A stretch of DNA of 64,000 nucleotides from Kitasatospora sp. NBC_01266 (GCF_036242395.1 NZ_CP108458.1:3968001-4032000); one strand, 5' to 3'. Shown: positions 1 to 9,480, numbered from the stretch's first letter. The notes: generated by a model not told the origin, from the sequence alone. Translations and numbers: made by a program.

Positions 1-24
1 CTCGGCTACTTCACCGCCGGCTGA
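1..24 (+). CDS. 3' end of an LDTR-repeat secreted protein (partial)
   Basis: The first 24 bases read L-G-Y-F-T-A-G-stop in frame 1. The complete gene at 334-4389 ends with almost the same motif (E-G-Y-F-T-S-stop), which closes each of its C-terminal repeats. I therefore read this as the last seven codons of a tandem paralogue whose body lies upstream of the window. Only the tail is visible, so the rest of the protein cannot be described. Confidence 0.6.
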   Translation, partial: LGYFTAG

Positions 25-333
25 TCCCGCACAACCGCATCCGCCCCCACCGGGTCTCCCGGCGGGGGCGGAACCGTTTGGACCGGGCTTCCAGACCGGC
101 CAGGTCTCGCCGCGCCAAGCGGCGTCCCAGGACATCCACTTGTGAAGGAGCACACCGGCCTCTGCCGGCGCAGCGCCACCGCTCCCGGTGCTGGATCGAT
201 CCCCGTTGCGCCCAACGGTAGTTCGGCAACGGAATCCCGCGCGCCGGCGTGCGGGCAACTCGCTAGACTCCGCCTGCTCGGCAGTTCCTGTGCTGTTCTT
301 AGAAATCCGGTGTAACCGGAATGGGGGGATCGT
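25..333. other. Intergenic region between the two LDTR-repeat genes
   Basis: This 309-base gap holds a terminator hairpin at 41-71. Beyond it there is only the presumed promoter and a G-rich ribosome-binding site (GGGGGGAT) about 5 bases before the ATG at 334. No convincing gene or RNA is visible in it. Confidence 0.5.
41..71 (+). terminator. Rho-independent-type hairpin after the upstream partial gene
   Basis: Bases 41-54 pair with 58-71 (CCGCCCCC arm, 3-nt loop, one A-C mismatch). It begins 17 bases after the stop codon at 22-24. There is no T-tract, as is common for actinobacterial hairpin terminators. Confidence 0.6.
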
Positions 334-3300
334 ATGAACCTGCTGCCGTCCGGCAGACGAGAAAGAAGAGGCTCCGGCGCGCTCGCGTCCGGCGCCGTGT
401 TGCTGGCCGTCATAGCCTCGCTGATGGGCCAGCCCGGCAGCGCCGCCGCGGCGGCACCGCCCGTCGCGCCGCAGTCCGCCGCGGCCGCCTCGTCACAGCC
501 CGGCGCCACTTCCGGCCCCACAGCCGGCACCGCCACCGCAGCCCCGTCGGCTGCCGCCAGCACGCCCCCGTCGGCGTCCGAGAGCCGACCCGCCAAGGTC
601 GCGCCCAAGACGGCGCCCACGACCGAGGCGAAGTCCGCCCGCGGCGAGGCCGTGCGGGCGGTCCAACAGAGCGCCCCGCCCGGCCCGTGCCCGGCCACCC
701 TTGCTCCGCAGACGGTCGTCGGCTGCGCGGTCGGCGCCTACCAGACGGCATCCTTCTCCATCACCCTGCCGCAGCAGACGGACCTGGTGCTCATCCAGGC
801 CGTGGCGGCCCAGGGCACGCTCTACCCGACAATGGTGGCGCCGGACGGCAGCACCAAGGTGACCTGCGACAGTCCCTTCGGCTCCGGCTACGGGTACGGC
901 GTGCTGCGCTGCCCGACCAGCCAGGCGGGGACCTACTCGCTGCAGGTCAAGGACGGCAGCGGGACGCAGAACGGCATCTCCGTGTCGTACCTCCCGCTGC
1001 TGTCCGCCACCGGCTGCAAGACAGTGGCCGCCACCGACCGGACGCTGGGCGCCCCGACCGTGTTCCCCGGCTCACTGCCCGTCGCCTCCGCTGGTGACTG
1101 CTACACGCTGGACCTGGCCGCCAACGACGTGCTGCGCAGCTACGCGAACACCTACCGGGTCACCCAGACCGTGTACGACGCCACCGGCAAGCAGGTCTGC
1201 ACCGACCAGTCGAACCCGGGCAACGGCCTCGACTGCCGGCTCGCCGGCACCGCGCCGTTCCGCGTGACGGTGCAGCAGTCCTCCGGGGCCGCCCAGGACT
1301 ACTCCTACAGCGCCGCCCGGCTCTCCCAGCCGGAGGGCTGCACGGTGGTGGAGCCGCAGGCGTTCGGCACCACCCCGGATCTGAGCGGCACGGCGCGCTG
1401 CCGCACGCTCCGGGTCCCGCAGGCCACCCACTACGGCTTCGGCCCGGTGTCCACCGGGACGGCCCCCTCCGGCGGGCTGTTCACGCCGGACGGCACCGCG
1501 CTGGTCGCCAACTGCTCGCTCGGCGCCTGCGACCTGACCCCCGGTGACTACACCTGGGCGGTCCAGGCGAGCAACACCACCGCCGGTGCGTTCGGCATGT
1601 TCCTGTACTCGGCCACCGAGAACCGGGGCTGCGTCGCGACCGGTGACGAGGACCTGGCGAACGGCCCCGCCACCGGCACCTTCGCCGGGCCGGGCGAGCA
1701 GCTCTGCCTGGCCCTGCCCACTGCCACCGGCAACGGCCTCTACCTGCTCAACCAGCCGCCGTCCGGCGGCGCCGACGTGGCGGTCGAGATCGACGACGCG
1801 GGCGGCGCCAAGCAGTGCACCAACGGCGGCTACGCCTACGGCGTCTGCAAGTTGACCGGCACCGCGCCGTTCCGCGCGGTGCTGAGCGGCACGCCCGGCA
1901 AGGCGTACCAGCTGGCGATCCAGCGCACCGGCGACTCGGCCGGCTGCACCGCCTGGCCGCAGTCCGGCTTCGACGGCTCCTGGGGCGCGCAGGTCTCGCT
2001 GACCGCGACCGTGCCGCAGGCCTGCCTGAGCCTGCCCGCCGACCAGCACGCCAGCGCCGAGATGCTCGACTTCGCCAACAGCAAGAACCAGTTGAACGCC
2101 TCGGTCCACGTGGTGGATCCGAGCGGCACCGAGGTGTGCCAGACGGTCGGCACCTCCTACACGGCCTGCCAGCTCGCGGCGGGCGTCCCCTACACGGCGA
2201 TGCTGGTCGGCGTCGGCGGGGCGGACACCTACAAGGTGGTCCACCGCGACATCTCGCCGACCGCGCAGTGCACCACGCCGGCCTCGACGGCGGTCGGCGG
2301 TCCCTCGACCCCCTACGACCTGAACTCGGTCCTGGACGCCCGCTGCATCCGGATCAGCGGCGCGGCCACGGACAAGTTCTGGCTGAGCGCGCGCACCCTG
2401 GGATCGCGCTACGACCCCGGCACAGTGATGTCGGTCGTCGACGCCAACGGCAAGCCCGTCTGCACCCAGTGGGGCACCGCCTGCAAGGTCACCGGCTCGA
2501 CCTCGTACGTCGCGTTCGTGCTCGCCTCCGGCTACAACGGCACGACCATCCACACCAACGTGGATACCTGGAAGGTCGGCTCGGCGGCCGGCTGGGCGCC
2601 CGAGTGCACCGCCAACCCGGTCTCCGTGGACGGCTTCGCGCTGCGCAGCGGGGTGCTCAACGAGTCCTCGACCGGCTACTGCGCCGTGCTCGACATGAAG
2701 CCCAACCAGTCCTTCAACGTCTACGGCACCGACAGCTCCACCAGCCTGGAAACCCCGCTGCTGACTCTGACCGGCAGTTCCTCGTGGGACGACCCGAACC
2801 TGACGTACCAGTGCGTCTCCATGTACGGCACTTTCGGCGCCAATTGCCAGGCAACCCCCAACTCGGTTGCCGGCCAGGCGGTTCTGCTGCTGAGCGCGAA
2901 CCAGGCGGCCACGCCGGTCGAGTACAGCATGCAGGGTGTCTGCAACCAGGGCTGCACCCGTGCGCCTCAGCCGACACCGACGGGGCTCAGTCCCGCGACC
3001 GGTACCGCCGGGACGCAGCACCAGGCCGTTCTCCAGGGCACCGGACTCACCCTGGGCACCAAGGCGTGGCTGGCCCAGAACGGCGGCAAGCAGACGGTGC
3101 TGACGCCGCTCTCCGTGAGCGCCGACGGCACCTCGCTCGATGTCCTGGTCGACACCAACGGCCTGGTTCCCGGTAGCTACGACCTGGCGCTCGACACGGT
3201 CGGTTACACCACCGGGACGCCCTCCTACGGCTACCTCCCCAACGCGTACACGGTCACGGCCGCCGCGACCACCGCCAAGGACAAGTTCGTCCCGATCACC

Positions 3301-4389
3301 CCGACCCGCTTCCTGGACACCCGCTACGGCATCGGTGCCCCGAAGGCGCAGCTCGGCTGGGATGGCGTGGTCGCGCTTCAGGTGGCGGGCCAGAACGGGG
3401 TCCCGTCCACCGGGGTCAACGCCGTGGTGATGAACGTGACGGCCGTCAACCCGTCGGACGCCGGCCACGTAACGGTCTACCCGGACGGTCAGCCTGCCCC
3501 GAACACGTCGAACCTCAACTTCACCGCCGGGGACACCGTCCCCAATCTGGTGACCGTTCCGGTGCTGAACGGCAAGGTCGACCTGAAGAACGCCTCCAGC
3601 TCCGTCGACCTGATCGCCGACGTCACCGGATACTTCACCGACTCCGGCGCCGGCTCCGCGTTCACACCGATCACCCCGACCCGCTTCCTGGACACCCGCT
3701 ACGGCATCGGTGCCCCGCAGGCGCCCGTCGGCCCCGGCGGTGTGGCCTCGCTCCAGGTGGCGGGCGTCAACGGTGTTCCGGCCACCGGGGTGACCGCCGT
3801 GGTCATGAACGTGACCGCCGTGTACCCCACCGAGGCCGGCCACGTGACCGTCTACCCCGACGGCCAGCCACTGCCCGACGTGTCGAACCTCAACTTCACC
3901 GCCGGGCAGATCGTCCCCAACCTGGTGACCGTCCCGGTCGTGAACGGGATGGTGGACCTGCGCAACAACTCGGGCTCGGTCGATCTGATCGCCGACGTCA
4001 CGGGCTACTACTCGGCCACCGGATCGACCTACTCCTCGGTCGCGCCGGTTCGCCTGCTGGACACCCGGGTCGGCACCGGCGCCCGCCAGGGGAAGGTGAG
4101 CGGGGACAGCATCGTGAGCCTGCAGGTGGGCGGAGTCGAGGGCGTACCCGCCACCGGAGTGACCGCGGTCGTGCTGAACGTCACGGTCACCGAACCCACC
4201 GATGACAGCCACATGACGGTCTATCCGCACGGGATCGCGTGCCCCAACGCCTCGAACCTCAACTTCACCGCCGGACAGACCAGGGCCAACCTGGTCGTGG
4301 TCCCGGTGGTGGACGGCCGGGTGACCTTCTACAACCACGCGGGCGACACCCATGTGATCGCCGACCTGGAGGGCTACTTCACCTCCTGA
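334..4389 (+). CDS. Large secreted multidomain protein with three C-terminal LDTR repeats
   Basis: This is a 1351-aa exported protein. A basic N-terminus (M-N-L-L-P-S-G-R-R) is followed by a hydrophobic stretch and an Ala-rich cleavage region, then a Pro/Ala/Ser/Thr linker to about residue 105. Residues from about 110 to 880 form several beta-rich segments of roughly 100-130 aa, each with conserved Cys pairs and phrases such as L-x-G-T-A-P-F-R. A TIG/IPT-like domain lies near 890-975. Three repeats of about 120 aa start near residues 985, 1110 and 1233, each opening P-T-R-F-L-D-T-R or P-V-R-L-L-D-T-R, containing S-N-L-N-F-T-A-G, and closing D-V-T-G-Y-F or similar. The first two are nearly identical, a sign of recent duplication or conversion. 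Such repeats occur in actinobacterial surface or secreted proteins. No catalytic domain is recognised, so adhesion or carbohydrate binding is inference. The ATG at 334 has a GGGGGGAT ribosome-binding site. Confidence 0.85.
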   Translation: MNLLPSGRRERRGSGALASGAVLLAVIASLMGQPGSAAAAAPPVAPQSAAAASSQPGATSGPTAGTATAAPSAAASTPPSASESRPAKVAPKTAPTTEAKSARGEAVRAVQQSAPPGPCPATLAPQTVVGCAVGAYQTASFSITLPQQTDLVLIQAVAAQGTLYPTMVAPDGSTKVTCDSPFGSGYGYGVLRCPTSQAGTYSLQVKDGSGTQNGISVSYLPLLSATGCKTVAATDRTLGAPTVFPGSLPVASAGDCYTLDLAANDVLRSYANTYRVTQTVYDATGKQVCTDQSNPGNGLDCRLAGTAPFRVTVQQSSGAAQDYSYSAARLSQPEGCTVVEPQAFGTTPDLSGTARCRTLRVPQATHYGFGPVSTGTAPSGGLFTPDGTALVANCSLGACDLTPGDYTWAVQASNTTAGAFGMFLYSATENRGCVATGDEDLANGPATGTFAGPGEQLCLALPTATGNGLYLLNQPPSGGADVAVEIDDAGGAKQCTNGGYAYGVCKLTGTAPFRAVLSGTPGKAYQLAIQRTGDSAGCTAWPQSGFDGSWGAQVSLTATVPQACLSLPADQHASAEMLDFANSKNQLNASVHVVDPSGTEVCQTVGTSYTACQLAAGVPYTAMLVGVGGADTYKVVHRDISPTAQCTTPASTAVGGPSTPYDLNSVLDARCIRISGAATDKFWLSARTLGSRYDPGTVMSVVDANGKPVCTQWGTACKVTGSTSYVAFVLASGYNGTTIHTNVDTWKVGSAAGWAPECTANPVSVDGFALRSGVLNESSTGYCAVLDMKPNQSFNVYGTDSSTSLETPLLTLTGSSSWDDPNLTYQCVSMYGTFGANCQATPNSVAGQAVLLLSANQAATPVEYSMQGVCNQGCTRAPQPTPTGLSPATGTAGTQHQAVLQGTGLTLGTKAWLAQNGGKQTVLTPLSVSADGTSLDVLVDTNGLVPGSYDLALDTVGYTTGTPSYGYLPNAYTVTAAATTAKDKFVPITPTRFLDTRYGIGAPKAQLGWDGVVALQVAGQNGVPSTGVNAVVMNVTAVNPSDAGHVTVYPDGQPAPNTSNLNFTAGDTVPNLVTVPVLNGKVDLKNASSSVDLIADVTGYFTDSGAGSAFTPITPTRFLDTRYGIGAPQAPVGPGGVASLQVAGVNGVPATGVTAVVMNVTAVYPTEAGHVTVYPDGQPLPDVSNLNFTAGQIVPNLVTVPVVNGMVDLRNNSGSVDLIADVTGYYSATGSTYSSVAPVRLLDTRVGTGARQGKVSGDSIVSLQVGGVEGVPATGVTAVVLNVTVTEPTDDSHMTVYPHGIACPNASNLNFTAGQTRANLVVVPVVDGRVTFYNHAGDTHVIADLEGYFTS

Positions 4390-4402
4390 CACCGCTTCAC
4401 GC

Positions 4403-4438
4403 CGAAGGCCCTCCCGGAAGCGTCCGGGAGGGCCTTCG
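4403..4438 (+). terminator. Strong 16-bp hairpin terminator
   Basis: Bases 4403-4418 pair perfectly with 4423-4438 around the 4-nt loop AGCG, starting 13 bases after the stop codon. It marks the end of the secreted-protein transcript. Confidence 0.85.
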
Positions 4439-4590
4439 GGCTCCAGCGGGCCAGCCGGAGCAGCGGCCTCGCACGGCTTCCGACCCCGCGGGCAGCGCCC
4501 TTCGGCTCACGCTCGTTGCCAAAACCACGGGTCACAGCGGCTGGAAACAGAAAAACCCCAGGTCAGAGGCCTGACCTGGGGGTTCCGGTG

Positions 4591-4633
4591 GAGCCGCCTA
4601 TGGGATTCGAACCCATGACCTACGCATTACGAG
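4591..4633. repeat. attL: 43-bp duplicate of the tRNA-Thr 3' half
   Basis: This is identical to 11151-11193 and contains the T-arm and the 3' acceptor strand of tRNA-Thr read on the minus strand. Identity stops in the anticodon loop, where the sequence turns to GACACGTG. It is the scar side of the insertion and cannot encode a functional tRNA. Confidence 0.85.
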
Positions 4634-4762
4634 GACACGTGATCATCCGCCGACTAGTCCCAACCGGCGGGCTCGCGTCCCAGTTTTCCCTGATCAGAGC
4701 ACGTCCGTGCGTGACGGCTCGTCCCATACGGTTCGGCTGATCCCAAGCGGCTATGGATACTC

Positions 4763-4784
4763 CCGGGCAAGTTCCGGGCAAGTT
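4763..4784. repeat. Element-end repeat, left copy (tandem CGGGCAAGTT)
   Basis: Two tandem copies of CGGGCAAGTT lie about 130 bp inside attL. The 22-base block recurs with one mismatch at 10905-10926, in the same orientation and about 225 bp inside attR. The position near both ends suggests arm-type integrase or excisionase binding sites, which is inference. Confidence 0.5.
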
Positions 4785-4891
4785 GCTCCGGAGGAATCCC
4801 GTTACCCCTCCCTGTTCCTTCTTGCTCGGCCAACGCAAAGACTGTTACTCAGAGCATTCGATGTGGTCGGCCGTGGGGCTTCCCCAGTCAG

Positions 4892-5257
4892 TCACGCCGC
4901 GCGGTGCTGGGCGGCGCGCGCGATCGCGCCGTAGCGACGCTGGAACTCTCTCAGCTCTGTCACGTACCGCTCGAACCCCGCTATCAGCGCTTCCAGCCCT
5001 GCTGCGTCCAGTGCCTGCTCCTGTATGCCCTCCACATCAACGGACGGCAGGATCGGCCCAGGCGTCTCCGGGTCGGCTTCACCCATGAGCGCAACCTTCA
5101 GCAGCAGCGGCACGGGCGGTCCCTCACCGCCCGGAGCGGTCAACAGCAAGGCCGAGCCGTAGTGCCAATCGGACGGCTCACGATGCCCGCCGTCGCACCA
5201 CTCCGGGCAGGCTGACCCGGTACTGGCTTCCGCCGGTATGCCTGACGTGCTCTCCAT
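4892..5257 (-). CDS. DUF6907-like small protein
   Basis: This 121-aa protein carries a C-P-x-W-C motif (C-P-E-W-C-D-G-G-H) in its N-terminal third, the signature I associate with DUF6907, a family common in actinobacterial mobile elements. The C-terminal half is helical and ends in a basic stretch. I chose the ATG at 5257 because AGGAGGT sits about 8 bases upstream; the longer open frame to 5443 lacks such a site. It is the first gene inside the tRNA-Thr element. The function of the family is unknown to me. Confidence 0.65.
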   Translation of the reverse strand: MESTSGIPAEASTGSACPEWCDGGHREPSDWHYGSALLLTAPGGEGPPVPLLLKVALMGEADPETPGPILPSVDVEGIQEQALDAAGLEALIAGFERYVTELREFQRRYGAIARAAQHRAA

Positions 5258-5499
5258 CGGGGGACCTCCTATGGGCTCCGCCTGGGGCCCCCACAGCGGG
5301 GCCAATCCGTCTACGGCCACTCTGCATCGTCCCGCCAGGCGCCCGCCGCCGCGCCCGCGAAATGCATCACTCGTTGGAGTGAGGTCTAGGAGAAGTCGTT
5401 GCGGCGGACAGCAAGGCGGATTGCTCCGGCAACTCTCACCCACTCGATCAGTCTGTCGAGAGCCTGCTTCCTGGGGCCCAAATAGGGCATCCTGGTGAC

Positions 5500-5820
5500 G
5501 TGAGTAGGTATGCCGATGCCAAGCCCTACGCCGTCCCGGACACCCTGGCTGAGCTGACAGGACCGGTCCACGGCCTCATTCGCCTGCCCCGTCACCTCGA
5601 CTGGGGCCCGGACTATGCCTACGACCTCGACGATGACACAGACCTTGCCGTCATGTACGAACGCGTTGTCCGCGAAGCCCAGTCCGCAGCAGACCTCCAG
5701 GAGCACCTCGACGGTGCCACCCTGGCGCGGCTGTGGCCACAGCTGATCGTCCCCGCGCCCGCCCGGGCCCGCTGGGAGCAGCGTTTCCCCCAGCTTCGCC
5801 GTCAGGCGACGGCGGCATAG
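5500..5820 (+). CDS. Putative partner (antitoxin-like) of the AbiEii-like nucleotidyltransferase
   Basis: This 106-aa acidic, helical protein has no recognised domain. Its stop codon TAG (5818-5820) shares its last base with the GTG start of the next gene (TAGTG), so the two are almost certainly translationally coupled. Small genes directly upstream of AbiEii/DUF1814 nucleotidyltransferases are commonly antitoxins or regulators. That role is inferred from position only; no helix-turn-helix is obvious. The GTG start at 5500 follows a weak ribosome-binding site. Confidence 0.6.
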   Translation: MSRYADAKPYAVPDTLAELTGPVHGLIRLPRHLDWGPDYAYDLDDDTDLAVMYERVVREAQSAADLQEHLDGATLARLWPQLIVPAPARARWEQRFPQLRRQATAA

Positions 5821-6590
5821 TGGACGAACTGCACGCACGCCTGATCCGAATCTGCCTCGCTGCCCTCGCCGACGACTTCGGGTTCGCCCTCGCGGGCGGC
5901 TACGCCATCCAGGCGCACCAGATCGTCAACCGGCTCAGCGACGACGTGGACCTGTTCACGCCCTTCGAGCGCAGGGATCAGATGCCGGCAGCCACGACTC
6001 GCGCCTTGTCTGCCCTCTGGGAGGAAGGTCTGGAGGCGGAAGCCGCGACCACATCGGAGACCTACGTAAGGCTCCAGGTGACCGACCCAGCAACCGGGCG
6101 GGAAACGAAGGTAGAACTGGTCGCCGAGTTCCTTTCCCACCCACCCGTCGAAGCAGCACTCGGCCCAGTCCTGCACCCTGACGACGTAGCAGCCGGCAAG
6201 ATGACCGCGCTCTTCTCCCGAGCCGAGGTCCGTGACTTCATCGACGTCGACGGCCTGCTGCGCGCCGGATACACCCGCGAGCGTCTGATCGAACTCGCCG
6301 AGCAGCGCGATGGCGGCTTCGACACCGCCGTCCTCGCTGACATGTTCGCCAGCATCCAGCGTTTCAACGACCGCCAATTCGCGTCATACGGGATCGACGT
6401 CCACCGGGCGACGATCATCCGAGGCACTTTCCTGCGCTGGCGCGAACAATTGCTTCCCGGTAACAGCAGCAGTCCCCGAGGCACGGCGGCCCGCGCTCGC
6501 TCCGGCTTGCCTACTGGAGAGCCGCACATGCCAGCCTCACAATCGCAGCCTCTGACCGAAGCGCCCCGGGACGACGGTCGGACCCGCTGA
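5820..6590 (+). CDS. AbiEii/AbiGii-type nucleotidyltransferase (toxin family)
   Basis: This 256-aa protein has the nucleotidyltransferase hallmarks of the AbiEii/DUF1814 family: A-G-G-Y-A near residue 20, the S-D-D-V-D-L-F metal motif near 40, and downstream G-K-M-T-A-L with R-D-F-I-D-V near 125-145. AbiEii members are toxins of type IV toxin-antitoxin or abortive-infection systems; many orthologues are uncharacterised. The start is the GTG at 5820, overlapping the upstream stop. The last 35 or so residues are Pro/Arg/Ser-rich and may be an unconserved extension. Its place inside a tRNA-borne element fits a phage-defence or addiction role. Confidence 0.75.
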   Translation: MDELHARLIRICLAALADDFGFALAGGYAIQAHQIVNRLSDDVDLFTPFERRDQMPAATTRALSALWEEGLEAEAATTSETYVRLQVTDPATGRETKVELVAEFLSHPPVEAALGPVLHPDDVAAGKMTALFSRAEVRDFIDVDGLLRAGYTRERLIELAEQRDGGFDTAVLADMFASIQRFNDRQFASYGIDVHRATIIRGTFLRWREQLLPGNSSSPRGTAARARSGLPTGEPHMPASQSQPLTEAPRDDGRTR

Positions 6591-6615
6591 CTGCCATACC
6601 CCCGCACGGAACTCC

Positions 6616-6924
6616 CAACTGCGATGTTGGCCCGGAAGTCGGGGTCAAGGTCGGCATGCTGAACGAGTAACCAGGCAGCGGAGGCCGTTTCTGAGCCGAC
6701 GAGCGAAACAGCGGACCAACCGGCATGGGCAACAACTCTTTGAGGCGGGCGGGGTGGCGTTCGTCTATGACCGCGTCCCATATGCCCGTTTCCAGGGCAT
6801 CATTTCCCATATTCCGATCACCTTCGGCCATTTCCAATATCTCTTGGGCAAGCTCGTTGCTCCTCGGACTCCATAGGGTTGACCCTACGCCTACCGTGAC
6901 GGCCGTAGCCATTTCTTGGCGCAC
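6616..6924 (-). pseudogene. Frameshifted DUF6624-like relic
   Basis: Read on the minus strand, one frame gives E-L-A-Q-E-I-L-E-M-A-E-G-D followed by E-R-H-P-A-R-L-K-E-L-L. Near 6735 the similarity jumps to a second frame giving H-A-G-W-S-A-V-S-L-V-G, then A-A-W-L-L-V-Q-H-A-D and D-P-D-F. Together these match the order I know for DUF6624 (M-A-x-x-D, N-x-x-R-L-x-x-I, G-W-P-x-x-S-x-V-G, A-W-L-x-x-Q-H-A). A single frameshift plus loss of the C-terminal part explains the pattern. The GTG at 6924 follows directly on the TAA of the 733-aa gene, so the relic may once have been the next cistron. Confidence 0.55.
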
Positions 6925-9126
6925 TTATCCAGCGTCACGTATCGCGATCACTCGCTGCTGGACTGCGAGCATGGGTTCCAACATGGTGACTACCTCCCGC
7001 GCATACCGACCAGCCGCTACGTCATCCGACGCACGGCTGTCAGCCAAACCGGTCAACGCCACTATCAAGCGGTCGGTCCCTGCTACGACTTCGCCAGTGA
7101 ATTTCCGGCGGCGTTCTTCAGGGAAAACATCATCGAGGCGCGACCGCATGATCCGCAGGCTAGCGATGGCGGCGTGAATGTTTTCGGTCCGCTTAGGCTC
7201 CTGGGAGGCATAGCGCACGGAATCGAAGAAGACAGCTGTCAGTGGAAACGTGACGTACATGGCCTCATTGACTTGAGTCCAAGGCCCTCCGTTATGCAAG
7301 AGCCATTTGGCGGTGGATATACCTAGGCGCGGTCGGCTGTGTGGTAAGGCATCATCGCCACCAGAGAACTCGTCACGCTCAAAGGAGACAGAATCACGAC
7401 CAGCGATATTAAGGGTAGCTCGCTTGGCAGTAGGAACAGCTCCGAAGGCTGCCGGCATCAAGCTGAGGATACCTACTTCGTCAGGCTCACCAATGCCCTC
7501 CCTTAGATTTGCAGAGACTTTGACTGAGTCATCGTCTTCGGCTACCTCGACGTCGGAAAGCCCAACCAGGCCACCAAGCAGCGCGATGGTCTGGTTCCGC
7601 TGCCCGGGTGTTACGAGCTCCATTGATACCGCCGTTGCTACATGCTCGGCACCGTGGCTCCAGACCCACGGCAATACGGCAAGTTGCAGCGCGAGAAGGG
7701 TTTCCTGGAGTGCCACCATATCTTCATGGAACTCGGCGTCTGACAGGTGGAGTTCTTTACGCGAGACCACTCGACCATTTTCAATCCGACGCGACTTAGC
7801 GGTGATCCCATCAGCCGTTACTTCGATACCTGCATGGGAACTTGCGTTGCGGATGACCATCTCTACTGTGCCGGCCCAAGGCGCGCCCAAGCGGGATAGC
7901 TCCTCGACGACTTCGCCGGACTTGATCCCCTCAATAACGTCAATCTCATAAGTGGCGTTATCGTCACCGCGGCTCGTCCTAGCCGAAACGAGCACGATGC
8001 CGCCGAGGTCAACCAAAGCCCCTTCAACTAGGTCCTTATAAACCTCTGCCATCGAGCGCATGCGATGGCGACGCGGCAATTCATGTCGCAGCTCACGGTC
8101 AAGCCGCTCGGCCTGGTCCACGACGCGCTCAACACCGCGACTGAGACGTTCAACAAGCAAATCTGGCTCAACTATCCAAGTGCTACTCGTGCCACCGTCG
8201 AGTACAGAACGCAGTAGGTTGGCCCGCTCAACCAATGCGTAGTGATCGACAGCCTGCGCTCCAAAGGACAGCGTCGGGAGAAGCGCGATGGCTCGCTCAT
8301 CGGGAAGTGTGCGGATTCCGGAGATGTCCCCATAGGCGTTACGGGCGATCTCTGCGCCACGAGCGATTGACGGGCTGGCTGAACTCGCACCCCTCACACC
8401 GGCCCAGACCAGAGCAGCGATGTCCAAAGAGCCATCGACCCTAAACGGGCCATCACTTGGCGACTGCTCAATCAACTCGATAAAGGCGTCAACGCGCTCG
8501 GCATGTTTTGCGCTGACATCGAACGCTCGGTTCCCCGCCCCCTGCCAACGCACAGCCTCATCCATGTCCACAGCGCTCAGGGTCATCGCCATGAGCACGT
8601 GGCCGCGCACGTTAGCCACCAAGGCGCGGATGGCCTCGCGGTGAAGCGCGCGGAGCTCGATGGCTGGCATGGTCTCTCGGAGTGGGTCGATCCGGGAAAG
8701 TGCTCCGTCGAGGACCTGGATCAGGCGAGTGAAGTCGGCTAGACAGCCTGGCTCTTCCGGGTCCCAAGACCGTGAACCAAAAATCTTTGCAACCTCGTTG
8801 TGAAGCACCGATAGCGCCCGCATGCCAGGCAGCAGGACGTCACTGAGGTGAACATGCATCGGCAGCGGCGCGCCCCGGGTGGCAAATTGAAGTGGGCCGT
8901 CGGTGACCTGCTTCATGCGGTCCTGGAGTCGGTAGAGACGTCCCTTGAACGCCTGCCGACGGCGGCGTACTACGGCTCGCACTATGTCTACCGCATCGGG
9001 ATCGAGCGGACTGGAGCACTCCGGGCAGACAGCGGGATGCCGGACGGACCTCCCCTCACCACATGCCGGGCAGGGCGCAACCAACGCCAGTCTGATGGAG
9101 TAGGTGCTGTCATCGTTCGCCGTCAC
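6925..9126 (-). CDS. Large protein of unknown function with N-terminal zinc ribbon
   Basis: This 733-aa protein matches no family I recognise. An N-terminal C-P-A-C-G and C-P-E-C pair forms a zinc ribbon, and the rest is mostly helical with charged coiled-coil-like segments. No Walker, nuclease or membrane motif is evident. The GTG at 9126 is preferred because CTGGGGA lies 4-10 bases upstream; the in-frame alternative at 9213 would add 29 residues. Base composition is clearly less GC-rich than the chromosomal backbone, which implies recent transfer. It lies between a putative membrane nuclease (upstream, same strand) and a DUF6624 relic, inside the tRNA-Thr element. A defence role is a guess from context. 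Confidence 0.7.
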   Translation of the reverse strand: MTANDDSTYSIRLALVAPCPACGEGRSVRHPAVCPECSSPLDPDAVDIVRAVVRRRRQAFKGRLYRLQDRMKQVTDGPLQFATRGAPLPMHVHLSDVLLPGMRALSVLHNEVAKIFGSRSWDPEEPGCLADFTRLIQVLDGALSRIDPLRETMPAIELRALHREAIRALVANVRGHVLMAMTLSAVDMDEAVRWQGAGNRAFDVSAKHAERVDAFIELIEQSPSDGPFRVDGSLDIAALVWAGVRGASSASPSIARGAEIARNAYGDISGIRTLPDERAIALLPTLSFGAQAVDHYALVERANLLRSVLDGGTSSTWIVEPDLLVERLSRGVERVVDQAERLDRELRHELPRRHRMRSMAEVYKDLVEGALVDLGGIVLVSARTSRGDDNATYEIDVIEGIKSGEVVEELSRLGAPWAGTVEMVIRNASSHAGIEVTADGITAKSRRIENGRVVSRKELHLSDAEFHEDMVALQETLLALQLAVLPWVWSHGAEHVATAVSMELVTPGQRNQTIALLGGLVGLSDVEVAEDDDSVKVSANLREGIGEPDEVGILSLMPAAFGAVPTAKRATLNIAGRDSVSFERDEFSGGDDALPHSRPRLGISTAKWLLHNGGPWTQVNEAMYVTFPLTAVFFDSVRYASQEPKRTENIHAAIASLRIMRSRLDDVFPEERRRKFTGEVVAGTDRLIVALTGLADSRASDDVAAGRYAREVVTMLEPMLAVQQRVIAIRDAG

Positions 9127-9480
9127 GAGTTCCCCAGTCGAACTATTCGGTGCCCAGACCTCAGCGCAAGCAACCTGGAGCGGGTGCTGCTGCCTGCCTG
9201 CTTCCGGGTCCACTGTGGCACCACGCCTGCTCGACCATCCACAACCTTACTCAAGTGCTCACTGTCGCTGATCACCTCGGATGACACATCATCAAGGCTC
9301 CGCCGACTCCAGTCCATGTTCGTTCGACTCTCGGTAGTAAGAAGCGCAAGCTCAGGCGCAGCCGAGGGCCAAGTCGCGCGCTGGATTCGATCACCGGATC
9401 GGCTGGACGACGCCCTGCTCGCCGTCAACAAGCGAGTCTCCATGCTCGATGGGCGACCGGTTCGGCTTGCTGAACTGAAC

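Noticed and set aside
1072..4392. Long open frame antisense to the secreted-protein gene (over 1100 codons)
   Set aside because: It mirrors the GC-rich codon bias of the plus-strand gene, has no family similarity and no ribosome-binding site.
4591..4670. A second tRNA-Thr gene
   Set aside because: Only the 3' half is present; the anticodon stem and 5' half are missing, so it is an att scar.
9123..9443. 106-codon minus-strand frame whose stop overlaps the GTG of the 733-aa gene
   Set aside because: The GTGA overlap is suggestive, but the sequence is Ser/Arg-rich without coding bias and has no ribosome-binding site; kept out as likely chance.
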